DNA of 64,000 bases from CBDAQD01 sp965275905 (GTDB lineage: Bacteria; Pseudomonadota; Alphaproteobacteria; Rhizobiales; JAJFHC01), in contig CBDHYJ010000075.1 of assembly GCA_965275905.1 (NCBI GenBank), positions 84,499 to 148,498 of the forward strand. Reading direction: 5' to 3'. The position numbers were made by a program, and so were the translations under genes. The number at the start of each line of letters is the position of its first letter. Position 1 is the stretch's first letter. The notes under the pieces were generated by a model. The model searched no databases and was not told where the DNA came from. It saw only the letters and a list, made by a program, of their open reading frames with translations. Positions 14,693 to 23,091 of this stretch are shown piece by piece.

Positions 14693-16072
14693 TCAGTTCT
14701 TGCGCAGCGGCTCGATGCTTATGTTGAAAATCCCCAGCGGCTTCTGGCTCTGCAACCGGTGATCGGCAATGGTTTCACCGGGCGGCGTCACGCCGAGATT
14801 TTCAAGCAGCCTGCCCATGCTTGCCAGAACCTGATAGGCCGAGAAAAGATGGACCGCATGTATGCTCTCGAGCTGGAACCGGCTGTTGAACAGGGAGCTC
14901 TCGGTATCCAGGAGGTCGAGCAGCGTCCGCTTCGAAAGCTCGTATTCCTCAAGATAGCTCGCCACGACCTTGCGGTTCAGCTTGACCTGCTCGCGGAAGG
15001 ATTTAACCCGTTCGCCACCGGTGACGTAGGACGCCCAGGCCCTGTCGACGGCTTCCGAAGTCTCCCGGATCCGCGCCAGTCGCTCGGCTTCCGCCTGCGC
15101 CATGCGCTCGGCCGCTGCGCGATTCCTGTTCGTCGTGATGAGGCCGTCGAACAGGTTCCAGGTCACGACGACCTTGCCGAGAAGGTCTTCGTTGGGTCCC
15201 GGTGTTCCGTTCACATCGTCGCCGAACGAGGCACGCCCTTCGAGCGAGACCTGCGGAAAATATCCCGAGCGGGCCTGCTCGCGGCTGAACTTCGCGGCAT
15301 CGAATTCAGCCTCGGCGGCCTTGATGGTCGGGTTGCCGACAGAAGCCATCTTGACGGCCGCCGCCCGCGTGCCCGGAAGGCCGCGCGGCAGATATATCGG
15401 CTGCAGTGGGCCGGGTTCGCGGCCAATCACGTTCCGGAAGCGGCCCTGCGACTCGAGCAGCGACTGCTTGATCTCGGCCACGACCGCTCTGGTCGCCTCG
15501 ACCCGCTGAGCCGCCTGATCCACTTCGCCCTGCGAAGCCTTGCCGCCCTGGCGGCGGCCCTCGACCAGTTCGAGGATCTGCTGGTGCCTGCGCACGTTGT
15601 CGCGCGCTATTTCGAGCAGCCGGGAATGCCTGCGGACATCGATATAGGCCTCTACGGCTCTCAGCCCCAGCGCTTCCGACCGCTCCATGACGCGGAAGGC
15701 GGACGCATCGATTCGCGCGGCGTTGCGATAGATGTCATTGGCGCGGTCCCAGAAGTCGAACAGGACCTGCTGCACGGTGACCGTCGCCTCTTCGCGCCTG
15801 CGCCACTTGTTGTTGATATTGGCGGCCTTGCCCTGTGGCTGGTCTATCTTCTGATAACCGATGTCGGCGACGACATTGACCTGCGGAAGCAGGCGTCCCT
15901 GGGCCTGCCGCAGTTCATAACCCGTGGCGCGCCGGTCCGCGCGTGCTGCAGCAACTGATGGATGATGACGGACGGTGATCTGGACGGCGTCTCGCAGGGA
16001 CATGGCTTGTGCCACGGACATCTGCCCCGCCAGCAGCAGCCCCCCTAGTACTACACGAAACTCCCAGCCCAT
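14693..16072 (-). CDS. TolC-family outer-membrane channel of the type I system
   Basis: A 459-residue TolC/LapE-type protein. An N-terminal signal peptide (MGWEFRVVLGGLLLAGQMSVAQA) is followed by the family opening SLRDAVQITVRHHPSVAAARADRRATG. Two similar halves rich in long amphipathic helices carry the usual YEL-QAQGRLLPQV and ATVTVQQVLFDF motifs. The second half holds VVTWNLFDGL and ESSLFNSRFQ, typical of type I secretion outer-membrane proteins. It is the first gene of a tolC-ABC-hlyD set whose transcription points toward the adhesin. The ATG is preceded by a run of G bases that can serve as ribosome binding site. Confidence 0.92.
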   Translation of the reverse strand: MGWEFRVVLGGLLLAGQMSVAQAMSLRDAVQITVRHHPSVAAARADRRATGYELRQAQGRLLPQVNVVADIGYQKIDQPQGKAANINNKWRRREEATVTVQQVLFDFWDRANDIYRNAARIDASAFRVMERSEALGLRAVEAYIDVRRHSRLLEIARDNVRRHQQILELVEGRRQGGKASQGEVDQAAQRVEATRAVVAEIKQSLLESQGRFRNVIGREPGPLQPIYLPRGLPGTRAAAVKMASVGNPTIKAAEAEFDAAKFSREQARSGYFPQVSLEGRASFGDDVNGTPGPNEDLLGKVVVTWNLFDGLITTNRNRAAAERMAQAEAERLARIRETSEAVDRAWASYVTGGERVKSFREQVKLNRKVVASYLEEYELSKRTLLDLLDTESSLFNSRFQLESIHAVHLFSAYQVLASMGRLLENLGVTPPGETIADHRLQSQKPLGIFNISIEPLRKN

Positions 16073-16215
16073 GAGCCCCCCAACCAGCTCTCATAAGTTC
16101 AGCCCGCAACGGCCTTTTTTTCGCCTTTTTTTCCTACCGGAAATACTCCGATGCAGCAAGGTTATCGCCTTAAGGAACTGTTAATTTCGCCCCAGAGCAA
16201 CATAATTGCCGCTCG

Positions 16216-16231
16216 TGTGACATTTATGACA
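16216..16231. promoter_or_regulatory. Near-perfect CRP/FNR-family palindrome between the exporter operon and the DUF6065-like gene
   Basis: The bases TGTGACATTTATGACA match TGTGA-N6-TCACA at nine of ten defined positions. The site is centred about 152 bp upstream of the tolC-like start and 66 bp upstream of the plus-strand start at 16290, so it could act on either gene. It resembles the perfect site at 10962-10977. Confidence 0.45.
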
Positions 16232-16243
16232 TCATAATGTTTC

Positions 16244-16265
16244 GATTCGCGAAATCGGGCGAATC
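16244..16265. repeat. 7-bp inverted repeat upstream of the DUF6065-like gene
   Basis: GATTCGC (16244-16250) and GCGAATC (16259-16265) form a perfect inverted repeat with an eight-base spacer, 25 bp before the start at 16290. It could be an operator or a small hairpin in the leader. Confidence 0.4.
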
Positions 16266-16289
16266 AATGACGCGAGAGGCCTTAGCGGG

Positions 16290-17159
16290 ATGCCGAAAGC
16301 GATAAACGATCCTGACATCAATGAGAATCACGCCAATGACAATGCGCAGGACAAGGACGTCGCGATCGATTTTGCGCCGGGACCTCTGGCGGCGGCACAG
16401 CAATCAGAGCAGCCCTTGATACTCGACTGTTATCTGCCGCAGGGACATCAGATCAACGTCCGGCCGGCACCGCAGAATCGCGCGTGGATGGATGCGACAC
16501 CTGACCAGTATGCGTACCGGTGCCTGCCGCTCAATATTGCGAACTCTCACGGCTGGGAATTGCTTTGCCCGTCGGGGTTCAGCGCCTTCTGGGACGGAGG
16601 CAAGGGCCTCAAGGCCATCAAGATCATAAAGGATGATCCCGACGATCAGGACGTCGCCATCAGCCATTTTGGAAGCGGCATACTGACCTTCCACGTTTCC
16701 GGCCTTCTGCGCACGGAACCCGGCTACGATCTTTGGGTAAGCGGGCCTGCAAACCGCCCGAAATCCGGAATCTACGGCCTGACGGGCGTCATCGAAACCG
16801 ATTGGCTGCCGTTCACGTTCACCATGAACTGGCTGTTCACGGACAGAGGCAAACGGGTACGGTTCGAGAAGGACGAGCCGTTCTGCAGCTTCTTCCCGAT
16901 CCCGCGCGGACTCATAGAGAGATTCGATCCGATACTGCGGCCGCTCGACGAGGACTCTGGTCTGTCCGCCGACTACAGCGACTATGCGGAGAGCCGCAAG
17001 GGCTTCAACCAGGATCTCAAGGTCGACGGTTCGGAGGCCCAGAAACGGAAGTGGCAGAAAACCTACTTCCAGGGACCCGACACCCCGCTGCATCCGCCGC
17101 ACCGGACCCGCCTGAAGGCAAAACCGTTCAGGCGGTCGGACAAGGACACGGACTCATAG
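16290..17159 (+). CDS. DUF6065-like conserved hypothetical protein
   Basis: A 289-residue soluble protein without signal peptide or membrane segments. The polar N-terminus (to about residue 35) looks disordered; the rest is rich in aromatic residues. Conserved-looking stretches are NRAWMDATPDQYAYRCLPL, SHGWELLCPSGFSAFWDGG, FGSGILTFHVSGLLRTEPG, YGLTGVIETDWLPFTFTMNW and PFCSFFPIPRGLIE. This pattern fits the DUF6065 family, recognised from memory of its motifs rather than a search. The function is unknown. It is divergent from the type I secretion operon and shares a 217-bp regulatory gap with it, so a link to adhesin export or surface biology is possible but only inferred. Confidence 0.7.
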   Translation: MPKAINDPDINENHANDNAQDKDVAIDFAPGPLAAAQQSEQPLILDCYLPQGHQINVRPAPQNRAWMDATPDQYAYRCLPLNIANSHGWELLCPSGFSAFWDGGKGLKAIKIIKDDPDDQDVAISHFGSGILTFHVSGLLRTEPGYDLWVSGPANRPKSGIYGLTGVIETDWLPFTFTMNWLFTDRGKRVRFEKDEPFCSFFPIPRGLIERFDPILRPLDEDSGLSADYSDYAESRKGFNQDLKVDGSEAQKRKWQKTYFQGPDTPLHPPHRTRLKAKPFRRSDKDTDS

Positions 17160-17259
17160 TCACTTCGCCATAGCCGGAAAGCTGCGAGTCTGATGCACGA
17201 TTGAGCCGTCTCCGGCAACGTGACCGTCCGGATGTCCGGTTTCGGATGCGTGTCCGCGG

Positions 17260-18087
17260 CTACGGGCCGGCAATCACACCGAATGTCGTTTCATCGGAGC
17301 GATCAAGACCGAAACCATCCGTGAACTCGACGTTGCCGAAACCTGCCTGCTCGAGCTCGAGACGGATTTCGTCCTGCGTGAAATATTTCAGCCAGTTGTA
17401 AACGTCCCAGGTTCGATCCTTCTCAATTATGGTGAAGTGATCGAGCGACACCGCTTCATGGTCGTACCGGAATGTGTGCTGGAATGCGAAGTAGTCGTTC
17501 GCGGACCAGAACCCGTTCATGAGATTGCGTTCAAAGGAAACGCGCTCGACGACTCCGTCGAAGGCCTTGGTTGAAAAAACGTCAAACAGGAATCTTCCGC
17601 CAGACAACAACACGCGGCGAATTTTGGTCAGCAACGTTTTGCGCTGAATGGGCGACAGCGGGCACAGGTCACAGTAGATCAACGTGACCAGGTCCTGTTG
17701 TTCCGGGAGTGGATCCTCAAGATAATTCGCGACCTGATATGTGGCCGATCCGGTATTCGAGGGCGCGTGCTCTTGTGCATAACCTATTGAATTGCCGGAG
17801 AAGTCCACACCGTGAACGACCGCGCCACGCTCTGCAAATCTGTTCGAGTACAGCCCCGGGCCGCACCCGAGATCACAAACAGCTTTGCCGTCCAATCCAA
17901 AGGACTGATCGATCCAGTCAACCACACGGTCGATGGCCTCAACCGGGCGTGATGCAAGCTCCGTATCCTGGCTCAAGTGCGTCCGGAGCATCTGGTTTGC
18001 CAGATGCGGCTGTGTCCAGAGTTTCTCTGCCGTGTAGGCGGAGAACACCGCCGGGCGCTGGTGGATTTTCTGCAACTGTGTGTACAT
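17260..18087 (-). CDS. Class I SAM-dependent methyltransferase
   Basis: A 275-residue protein with a Rossmann methyltransferase core. Motif I is VCDLGCGPGLYSNRFAERG, the acidic residue after strand beta2 lies in VHGVDFSGNSIGYA, and motif IV lies in LVTLIYCDLCPLSP. The opening MYTQLQKIHQRPAVFSAYTAEKLWTQPHLANQML resembles the start of small-molecule methyltransferases of this type, so I place the start here. The frame stays open upstream to an ATG at 18225, but that version would add 46 residues without family likeness and overlap the next gene. The substrate cannot be told from sequence. Confidence 0.82.
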   Translation of the reverse strand: MYTQLQKIHQRPAVFSAYTAEKLWTQPHLANQMLRTHLSQDTELASRPVEAIDRVVDWIDQSFGLDGKAVCDLGCGPGLYSNRFAERGAVVHGVDFSGNSIGYAQEHAPSNTGSATYQVANYLEDPLPEQQDLVTLIYCDLCPLSPIQRKTLLTKIRRVLLSGGRFLFDVFSTKAFDGVVERVSFERNLMNGFWSANDYFAFQHTFRYDHEAVSLDHFTIIEKDRTWDVYNWLKYFTQDEIRLELEQAGFGNVEFTDGFGLDRSDETTFGVIAGP

Positions 18088-18218
18088 GGAAGCACCATAT
18101 TGGAGCCGCACGAGGCTGTGCGGTGAGTACGGCAATCGCGGCAGGTTTGCCGGGACGTGAGCGGCGACGCCCAAACCGTGAATTGGGTCCGGCGGCATGA
18201 CGGTATAGGATACAGCAC

Positions 18219-18614
18219 ATGTCACATCTTGTTCGAACCATTGCGGCGGCGGCTGTCATCGCAATTGCCGGGACGATACTGTCTCCGGAGGAAACGGCAG
18301 CCAGAAAGTACGAACGAAACGGCGTCTACGCGGTCGGCGGCAACCAGTTTATCGTGCGGTTGAGGCGGCAGGGCGCTTATGTCTATCTCAGGGCCTACAG
18401 GCGGGCCGGAGGCCAGTGGGAACGCTACGGAACCGCAAGGGTCGCCGCGGCCCGGCTGGCGCAGCGAAGATCGGCCGTGCGCCGCGGCGCCCGTGCCGGC
18501 ATCGTCGAGAGGATCTACTTCACGGGCAGGCTGATCGGGTATTCAACGATCGATCTGGACAATCCGCTGAACACGGAACTCAACAGAAACGCGGACGGTT
18601 GCGTTTCCTGCTGA
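18219..18614 (+). CDS. Small secreted basic protein of unknown function
   Basis: A 131-residue protein with an N-terminal signal peptide (MSHLVRTIAAAAVIAIAGTIL). The mature part is arginine- and tyrosine-rich (FIVRLRRQGAYVYLRAYRRAGGQWERYGTARVAAARLAQRR) and ends in ADGCVSC with two cysteines. No family was recognised. It is probably periplasmic or secreted. It is divergent from the methyltransferase gene and convergent with the FecR gene. Codon use looks like that of its neighbours, so I think it is a real gene. Confidence 0.6.
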   Translation: MSHLVRTIAAAAVIAIAGTILSPEETAARKYERNGVYAVGGNQFIVRLRRQGAYVYLRAYRRAGGQWERYGTARVAAARLAQRRSAVRRGARAGIVERIYFTGRLIGYSTIDLDNPLNTELNRNADGCVSC

Positions 18615-18684
18615 CGGAGAAATTCACGGACACAGCTAGGTTGGTGGATATACGGGTCCTGACCGCGTGCACCAGTTCGGGAGA

Positions 18685-19770
18685 CTAGCCGCCGCGTCCG
18701 TTGCCGTTGCCGCCGCCATTGCCGCCGTTTCCATTGCCGTTCCCGTTACCGCCGTTCCCGTTACCGCCGTTCCCGTTGCCGTTACCGCCGGCTCCGTTGC
18801 CACCATTGCCATTGCCATTGCCGTTGCCATCGCTGCCGTCGCCACCGCCATTGTTGCCGCCACCGGAATTTCCGTTCCCGGTGTCGCCACGACCGACATT
18901 GCCACCGCCGAAATCGCCGTTGCCGGGTGACTCGCCGGCGTTGCCGACGGCACGATCATTGCCGGGATTGTTCGGAACGCCCGCGGGCGGATCGCCCGGC
19001 ACACCGGGCGTCACGCCGATCGCGGCAATCTCTGAAGCCGGGGCGGCCGGCGCGGCCGATGCTCTTCTATTGGTCCGCTGCGGCGCGGAACTGCATGATC
19101 GCGTGCTTGCCCTGAAGCGACGATCCAGCCGGCTCTGTCCCCGGAGGAAAGGAAATGCGACTGAGACGGGCAGACCACGCAGTTGCGTGTTGGACAGTGC
19201 CCTCGGCCGCCGCGGTGCACCGCTGCGCGGCACGCGGACAACCTCACACGGGCGCCGCAGAACCTGACATTGGCCGCTTCGTTTGCAGACCCTCACGGCA
19301 CCCTGCAACAGCAGCACCAGCGTTTCGCCGTTCGGGCGGATATACATGTCGAATTTCGTTCCGCGGATGCCCATGGTCGCAACCGGCGTGCTGATCGAAT
19401 AGGCACTCCTGGCACTCGATCCGCTAATGAACCGGAATGCGCCCTTCAGTGCCCGGATCGTTACCTTCTTTGCCGACCGGTTGCCGTCATAGACGAAACG
19501 ATTGAGGGCGAGTCTGGAGCTGGGCCCTATGGCCAGCTTCGTATTATCGAGAAAGACAAACTGTCCGATACTGCCGGCACGGGTCCTGATGACTTCATTC
19601 TGGAACACAGGATCCCGGGTCGACAGTCGTCGCAGCCGCTGCCCCGAAACCTTGCCGGTCACGGAATTTATGATTGAAGCCGCCTTGCCGATTTGATTGC
19701 TGGCCGCCCCAGCATCGTCAGCAGCAATCCCCAAGGCCATTGCTGCCAGCACCGAAACATATGCACGCAT
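18685..19770 (-). CDS. Secreted FecR-domain protein with Gly/Asn-rich tail
   Basis: A 361-residue protein. The ATG at 19770 follows a GGGGTGG ribosome binding site and gives a clean signal peptide (MRAYVSVLAAMALGIAADDAGAA). A FecR domain follows (about residues 25-150): RDPVFQNEVIRTRAGSIGQF, LDNTKLAIGPSSRLALNRFVYD, then STPVATMGIRGTKFDMYI. A cysteine-containing linker (VCKRSGQCQVLRRPC) and a low-complexity C-terminus made largely of Gly and Asn follow. There is no zinc-finger anti-sigma part, no transmembrane helix after the leader and no sigma-factor gene nearby, so it is unlikely to be a classical FecR signal relay. The FecR motif closely resembles that of the giant adhesin. Confidence 0.8.
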   Translation of the reverse strand: MRAYVSVLAAMALGIAADDAGAASNQIGKAASIINSVTGKVSGQRLRRLSTRDPVFQNEVIRTRAGSIGQFVFLDNTKLAIGPSSRLALNRFVYDGNRSAKKVTIRALKGAFRFISGSSARSAYSISTPVATMGIRGTKFDMYIRPNGETLVLLLQGAVRVCKRSGQCQVLRRPCEVVRVPRSGAPRRPRALSNTQLRGLPVSVAFPFLRGQSRLDRRFRASTRSCSSAPQRTNRRASAAPAAPASEIAAIGVTPGVPGDPPAGVPNNPGNDRAVGNAGESPGNGDFGGGNVGRGDTGNGNSGGGNNGGGDGSDGNGNGNGNGGNGAGGNGNGNGGNGNGGNGNGNGNGGNGGGNGNGRGG

Positions 19771-19923
19771 AACGCCACCCCACAGTTCGGCGGCCACGCT
19801 CTCCCAACGCCGCTGCGCCGATTACGGGCGAAAGACTAGCACTAAAAATCGGCTCCTGACGAATCGCGCCTCGCTGCATCGCAACATCTGCTGCGGGCCC
19901 ATCACCGGAATTTCGGTCGAAAC

Positions 19924-20391
19924 CTATTCCTTGCAGTCGTCCACGATCCGCTTGATCTCGGAGAGCTCATAGAGCGTGGCCTGAAGGACCTGCACCTGTT
20001 CGCGTGACAGGCCCGAGGCTGACTGCACGGCGCTGAGCGTGGCCTCATCGACCGTTACCGGCGCAGTGTCCGCCACAGCGCTGACGACGTCGCCATCCGC
20101 CGCGTCACTGCCCAGTGGAGCGCCGTGGACGCTTCCGATGACCTTTGCGACACCGTTCTCCTTGAGGATTTTCTGCACGCCGCGGATCGTGTATCCCTCG
20201 CCATAGAGCAGATGGCGAATGCCCTTGAGCAGCTCGATGTCCTGCGGCCTGTAATACCGACGACCGCCACCCCGCTTCATCGGCCTTACCTGGGAGAACT
20301 TGCTCTCCCAGAACCGCAAAACATGCTGCGGGACGTCAAGCTCGGTAGCCACTTCGCTTATCGTTCGAAATGCTTCCGGCGACTTTTCCAA
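19924..20391 (-). CDS. MerR-family transcriptional regulator next to ihfA
   Basis: A 155-residue MerR-type regulator. The N-terminal winged helix-turn-helix reads RTISEVATELDVPQHVLRFWESKF, then RGGGRRYYRPQDIELLKGIRHLLYGEGYTIRGVQKILKENG. I choose the TTG at 20391, giving MEKSPEAFRTISEV as in homologues, with GGAG upstream. An ATG at 20451 would overlap ihfA and add unrelated residues. The C-terminal part holds a short coiled-coil-like segment (REQVQVLQATLYELSEIKRIVDD) with no cysteine effector motif, so the signal is unknown. The ihfA-merR order is typical of alphaproteobacteria. Confidence 0.88.
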   Translation of the reverse strand: MEKSPEAFRTISEVATELDVPQHVLRFWESKFSQVRPMKRGGGRRYYRPQDIELLKGIRHLLYGEGYTIRGVQKILKENGVAKVIGSVHGAPLGSDAADGDVVSAVADTAPVTVDEATLSAVQSASGLSREQVQVLQATLYELSEIKRIVDDCKE

Positions 20392-20447
20392 AACTCTGAC
20401 TCCAGTAAATGACGCAACGCGTTGCGGCAGGCAACCGGATGTCCGGC

Positions 20448-20756
20448 TCAATCAGCTCCCGGTGAGAGCATATTGATCAGGTTCTTGAGAACATGGCTTG
20501 GCCGGAACACCAGCACCCGTCGGGGCGTAATCGGAACTTCCTGCCCTGTCTTAGGGTTTCTGCCAATGCGGCCACCCTTGCTGCGCACAGCAAATGTCCC
20601 GAATGACGACAGTTTCACCGTCTCCCCCTGCACGAGGGTGTCGGTTATCTTGTCGAGGACAGACTTAACAAGATCCGCGGATTCACTACGCGAAAGGCCG
20701 ACCTGTTGATGTACAGCATCACTCAAGTCCGCACGTGTCAGCGTCTTCCCCCCCAT
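20448..20756 (-). CDS. ihfA: Integration host factor subunit alpha
   Basis: A 102-residue HU/IHF-family DNA-bending protein. The sequence KTLTRADLSDAVHQQVGLSRSESADLV is the helical dimer part. The DNA-binding arm follows: GETVKLSSFGTFAVRSKGGRIGRNPKTGQEVPITPRRVLVFRPS. The ATG at 20756 is preceded by GAGGTAGG at good spacing. It should pair with an IHF beta encoded elsewhere to bend DNA in recombination, replication and transcription. It lies between fabH and the MerR gene on the same strand, after a 149-bp gap that probably holds its promoter. Confidence 0.95.
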   Translation of the reverse strand: MGGKTLTRADLSDAVHQQVGLSRSESADLVKSVLDKITDTLVQGETVKLSSFGTFAVRSKGGRIGRNPKTGQEVPITPRRVLVFRPSHVLKNLINMLSPGAD

Positions 20757-20905
20757 AGGACCTACCTCACGTCGTTCCAAAGCGTCCACAGGGTATGCCC
20801 GCCCCCGCCGATGGTCAATACGAGACCTTAGAAAAGCTTTCGAAATATCTGGAATCGAGGGATTTTTACAACATGATTGGCGAAATCGGCCGGCAGATCT
20901 TAGGA

Positions 20906-21883
20906 TTACCAGCGCGCGAGCGCGGCGCCCCAGGTAAATCCGCCGCCCATCGCTTCCATCAGGATCAGATCACCGTCCTTGATGCGGCCGTCTTTGCGCG
21001 CGGTATCAAGCGCCAGCGGGATCGAGGCCGCAGACGTATTGCCATGCTTGTCGAGCGTGACAACAACCTTTTCGTCCGTCAGGCCGAGCCGGCGTGCGGT
21101 TCCGTCGAGGATCCGCTTGTTGGCCTGATGCGGGACAAACCAGTCGATATCGTTTGGCTCCAGGCCGTTCGCTTCAATGGCTTCCTTCATGATGCTGGCG
21201 ATATTGGTGACGGCATGACGGAACACTTCCCGTCCTTCCATACGCAAATATCCCGTTGTCATCGTGCTTGACGGGCCGCCGTCGACATAGAGCTTTTCGC
21301 GGTACCGGCCGTCGGAACGGATGTGGGTTGAGAAAATGCCCTTGTCGCTCATGTCGCCGGGCTGCTCCTGCGCCTGCATGACAACCGCGCCCGCGCCGTC
21401 GCCGAAGAGTACACAGGTTGTCCGGTCTTCCCAGTCTAGTATGCGCGAGAATGTCTCCGACCCGATCACCAGCGCTGTCTTGTGCTGTCCGCACTTGAGA
21501 AAGTTGTCCGCAACTGCGAGGCCATAGACAAAGCCGGAACAGACCGCCTGGACGTCGAATGCCGCACCGTGAGTAATGCCGAGTTGAGCCTGCACCGTTG
21601 CCGCAGTCGCGGGGAATGTCTGATCCGGCGTGGCAGTCGCCAGTATGATCAGATCAATGTCCTGGGCATCGATGCCCGCATCCTCAATCGCAGCGATCGA
21701 GGACTTGGTCGCCATGTCGGACGTCAGCTCGCCGTCGGCCGCGACGTGGCGTTCGCGGATTCCCGATCGCTCCACGATCCATTCGTCACTTGTGTCGACA
21801 AGTTCTGCGAGATCGGCGTTCGTCAGGATTTTCTCGGGAAGGTATGAGCCGCTTCCCAGAAATACAGACCTGGTCTTACTCAC
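20906..21883 (-). CDS. fabH: 3-oxoacyl-ACP synthase III (KAS III)
   Basis: A 325-residue condensing enzyme starting fatty acid synthesis from acetyl-CoA and malonyl-ACP. All three catalytic residues are present: Cys in AVCSGFVYGL, His in VPHQANKRILDG and Asn in KHGNTSAASIP. The start is GTG (21883-21881), overlapping the plsX stop by one base (TAGTG), so translation is coupled. The plsX-fabH pair followed by ihfA is a common alphaproteobacterial order. Confidence 0.96.
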   Translation of the reverse strand: MSKTRSVFLGSGSYLPEKILTNADLAELVDTSDEWIVERSGIRERHVAADGELTSDMATKSSIAAIEDAGIDAQDIDLIILATATPDQTFPATAATVQAQLGITHGAAFDVQAVCSGFVYGLAVADNFLKCGQHKTALVIGSETFSRILDWEDRTTCVLFGDGAGAVVMQAQEQPGDMSDKGIFSTHIRSDGRYREKLYVDGGPSSTMTTGYLRMEGREVFRHAVTNIASIMKEAIEANGLEPNDIDWFVPHQANKRILDGTARRLGLTDEKVVVTLDKHGNTSAASIPLALDTARKDGRIKDGDLILMEAMGGGFTWGAALARW

Positions 21884-22947
21884 TATGCGGTCGCTTTCTT
21901 TTCATCGGCCACATCTTCAGATGGAGCCGGATTGTAGATAATCTCCAGGTCTGTGGCGATCTTCGAAACGAGATCGTTGCGCGCCATGTCGACCGCCAGA
22001 TCGATTGCGCTGGCAAACCCCATCGCGTCCGTTCCTCCGTGACTCTTGATCACGATACCATTCAGGCCGAGGAATACGCCGCCGTTGGACGTTCTTGGAT
22101 CCATTTTCTCCCGAAGCACCTGAAAAGCGCCGCGCGCAAAAATGTAGCCGATTCGCGCCATCAGCGAGCGCTGCATCGCAAGCCGGAGATATTCGGCGAT
22201 CTGCTTAGCGGTCCCCTCCGCAGTCTTCAAGGCAATATTTCCGCTGAAGCCTTCAGTCACGGCAACGTCGACGGTGCCGCGACCGATGTCGTCACCTTCG
22301 ATGAAGCCGTAATACTTGATCGGCAGATCGAATTCCCGGAGAAGCCGTCCGGCCTCCTTGACCTCGTCGAGGCCCTTCACCTCCTCGACACCGATGTTCA
22401 AAAGGCCGACCGACGGCTCGCGCACGCCGAAGATGGCGCGGGCCATCGCCTCGCCCATAACGGCGAACCGCACGAGCTGGTCGGCGTCGACCCCGATCGT
22501 GGCGCCCACATCCAGAACGATGCTTTCGCCGCGCAGCGTCGGCCAGATCGCGGCAATCGCGGGCCGTTCGATATTCGGCATGGTCTTGAGGACAACCTTG
22601 GCCATTGCCATCAGCGCGCCGGTATTGCCGGCTGAAACCGCGACGTCGGCCTCACCGTCCCTGACGGCAACGATCGACTTCCACATGCTGCTGACATTGC
22701 GTCCGCGCCGCAGCGCCTGGCTGGGCTTGTCGTCCATGGCAACGGCGACATCCGTATGCACCACGTCGGATGCCGCGCGCAGCCCGGAATACTCTCCGAG
22801 CAGCGGATCGATCGCCGCGCTGTCGCCGAAGAACACGAACCGTATATCAGGATGACGCAACAGCGCCTCGGCGGCACCGGGCACAACCGTTTCGACGCCA
22901 TGGTCACCGCCCATCGCGTCGAGAGCTATTGTCAGTTTCCGAGTCAT
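21883..22947 (-). CDS. plsX: Phosphate acyltransferase PlsX
   Basis: A 354-residue peripheral membrane enzyme that makes acyl-phosphate from acyl-ACP for phospholipid synthesis. It opens with TIALDAMGGDHGVETVVPGA and carries SAGNTGALMAMAKVVL, RPAIAAIWPT, GIGVEEVKG-like and VAVTEGFSGNIALKTAEG motifs. I use the ATG at 22947 (MTRKLTIALDAMGGD); an upstream ATG would add 29 residues outside the family. It is coupled to fabH and sits 145 bp after yceD. Confidence 0.95.
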   Translation of the reverse strand: MTRKLTIALDAMGGDHGVETVVPGAAEALLRHPDIRFVFFGDSAAIDPLLGEYSGLRAASDVVHTDVAVAMDDKPSQALRRGRNVSSMWKSIVAVRDGEADVAVSAGNTGALMAMAKVVLKTMPNIERPAIAAIWPTLRGESIVLDVGATIGVDADQLVRFAVMGEAMARAIFGVREPSVGLLNIGVEEVKGLDEVKEAGRLLREFDLPIKYYGFIEGDDIGRGTVDVAVTEGFSGNIALKTAEGTAKQIAEYLRLAMQRSLMARIGYIFARGAFQVLREKMDPRTSNGGVFLGLNGIVIKSHGGTDAMGFASAIDLAVDMARNDLVSKIATDLEIIYNPAPSEDVADEKKATA

Positions 22948-23091
22948 GCTGTCAAAAGGCTGCCTGCCTTCACTCGCCTGTTCCCCTCTTGCAACGCAGT
23001 ACAAATGTCGGCCGCGGCAAGCCGTGTGGACCATACTCTATAGCTTATCCGACACAACCGGAAAGTTCATCGGTATGGTGCCATACGGTGG

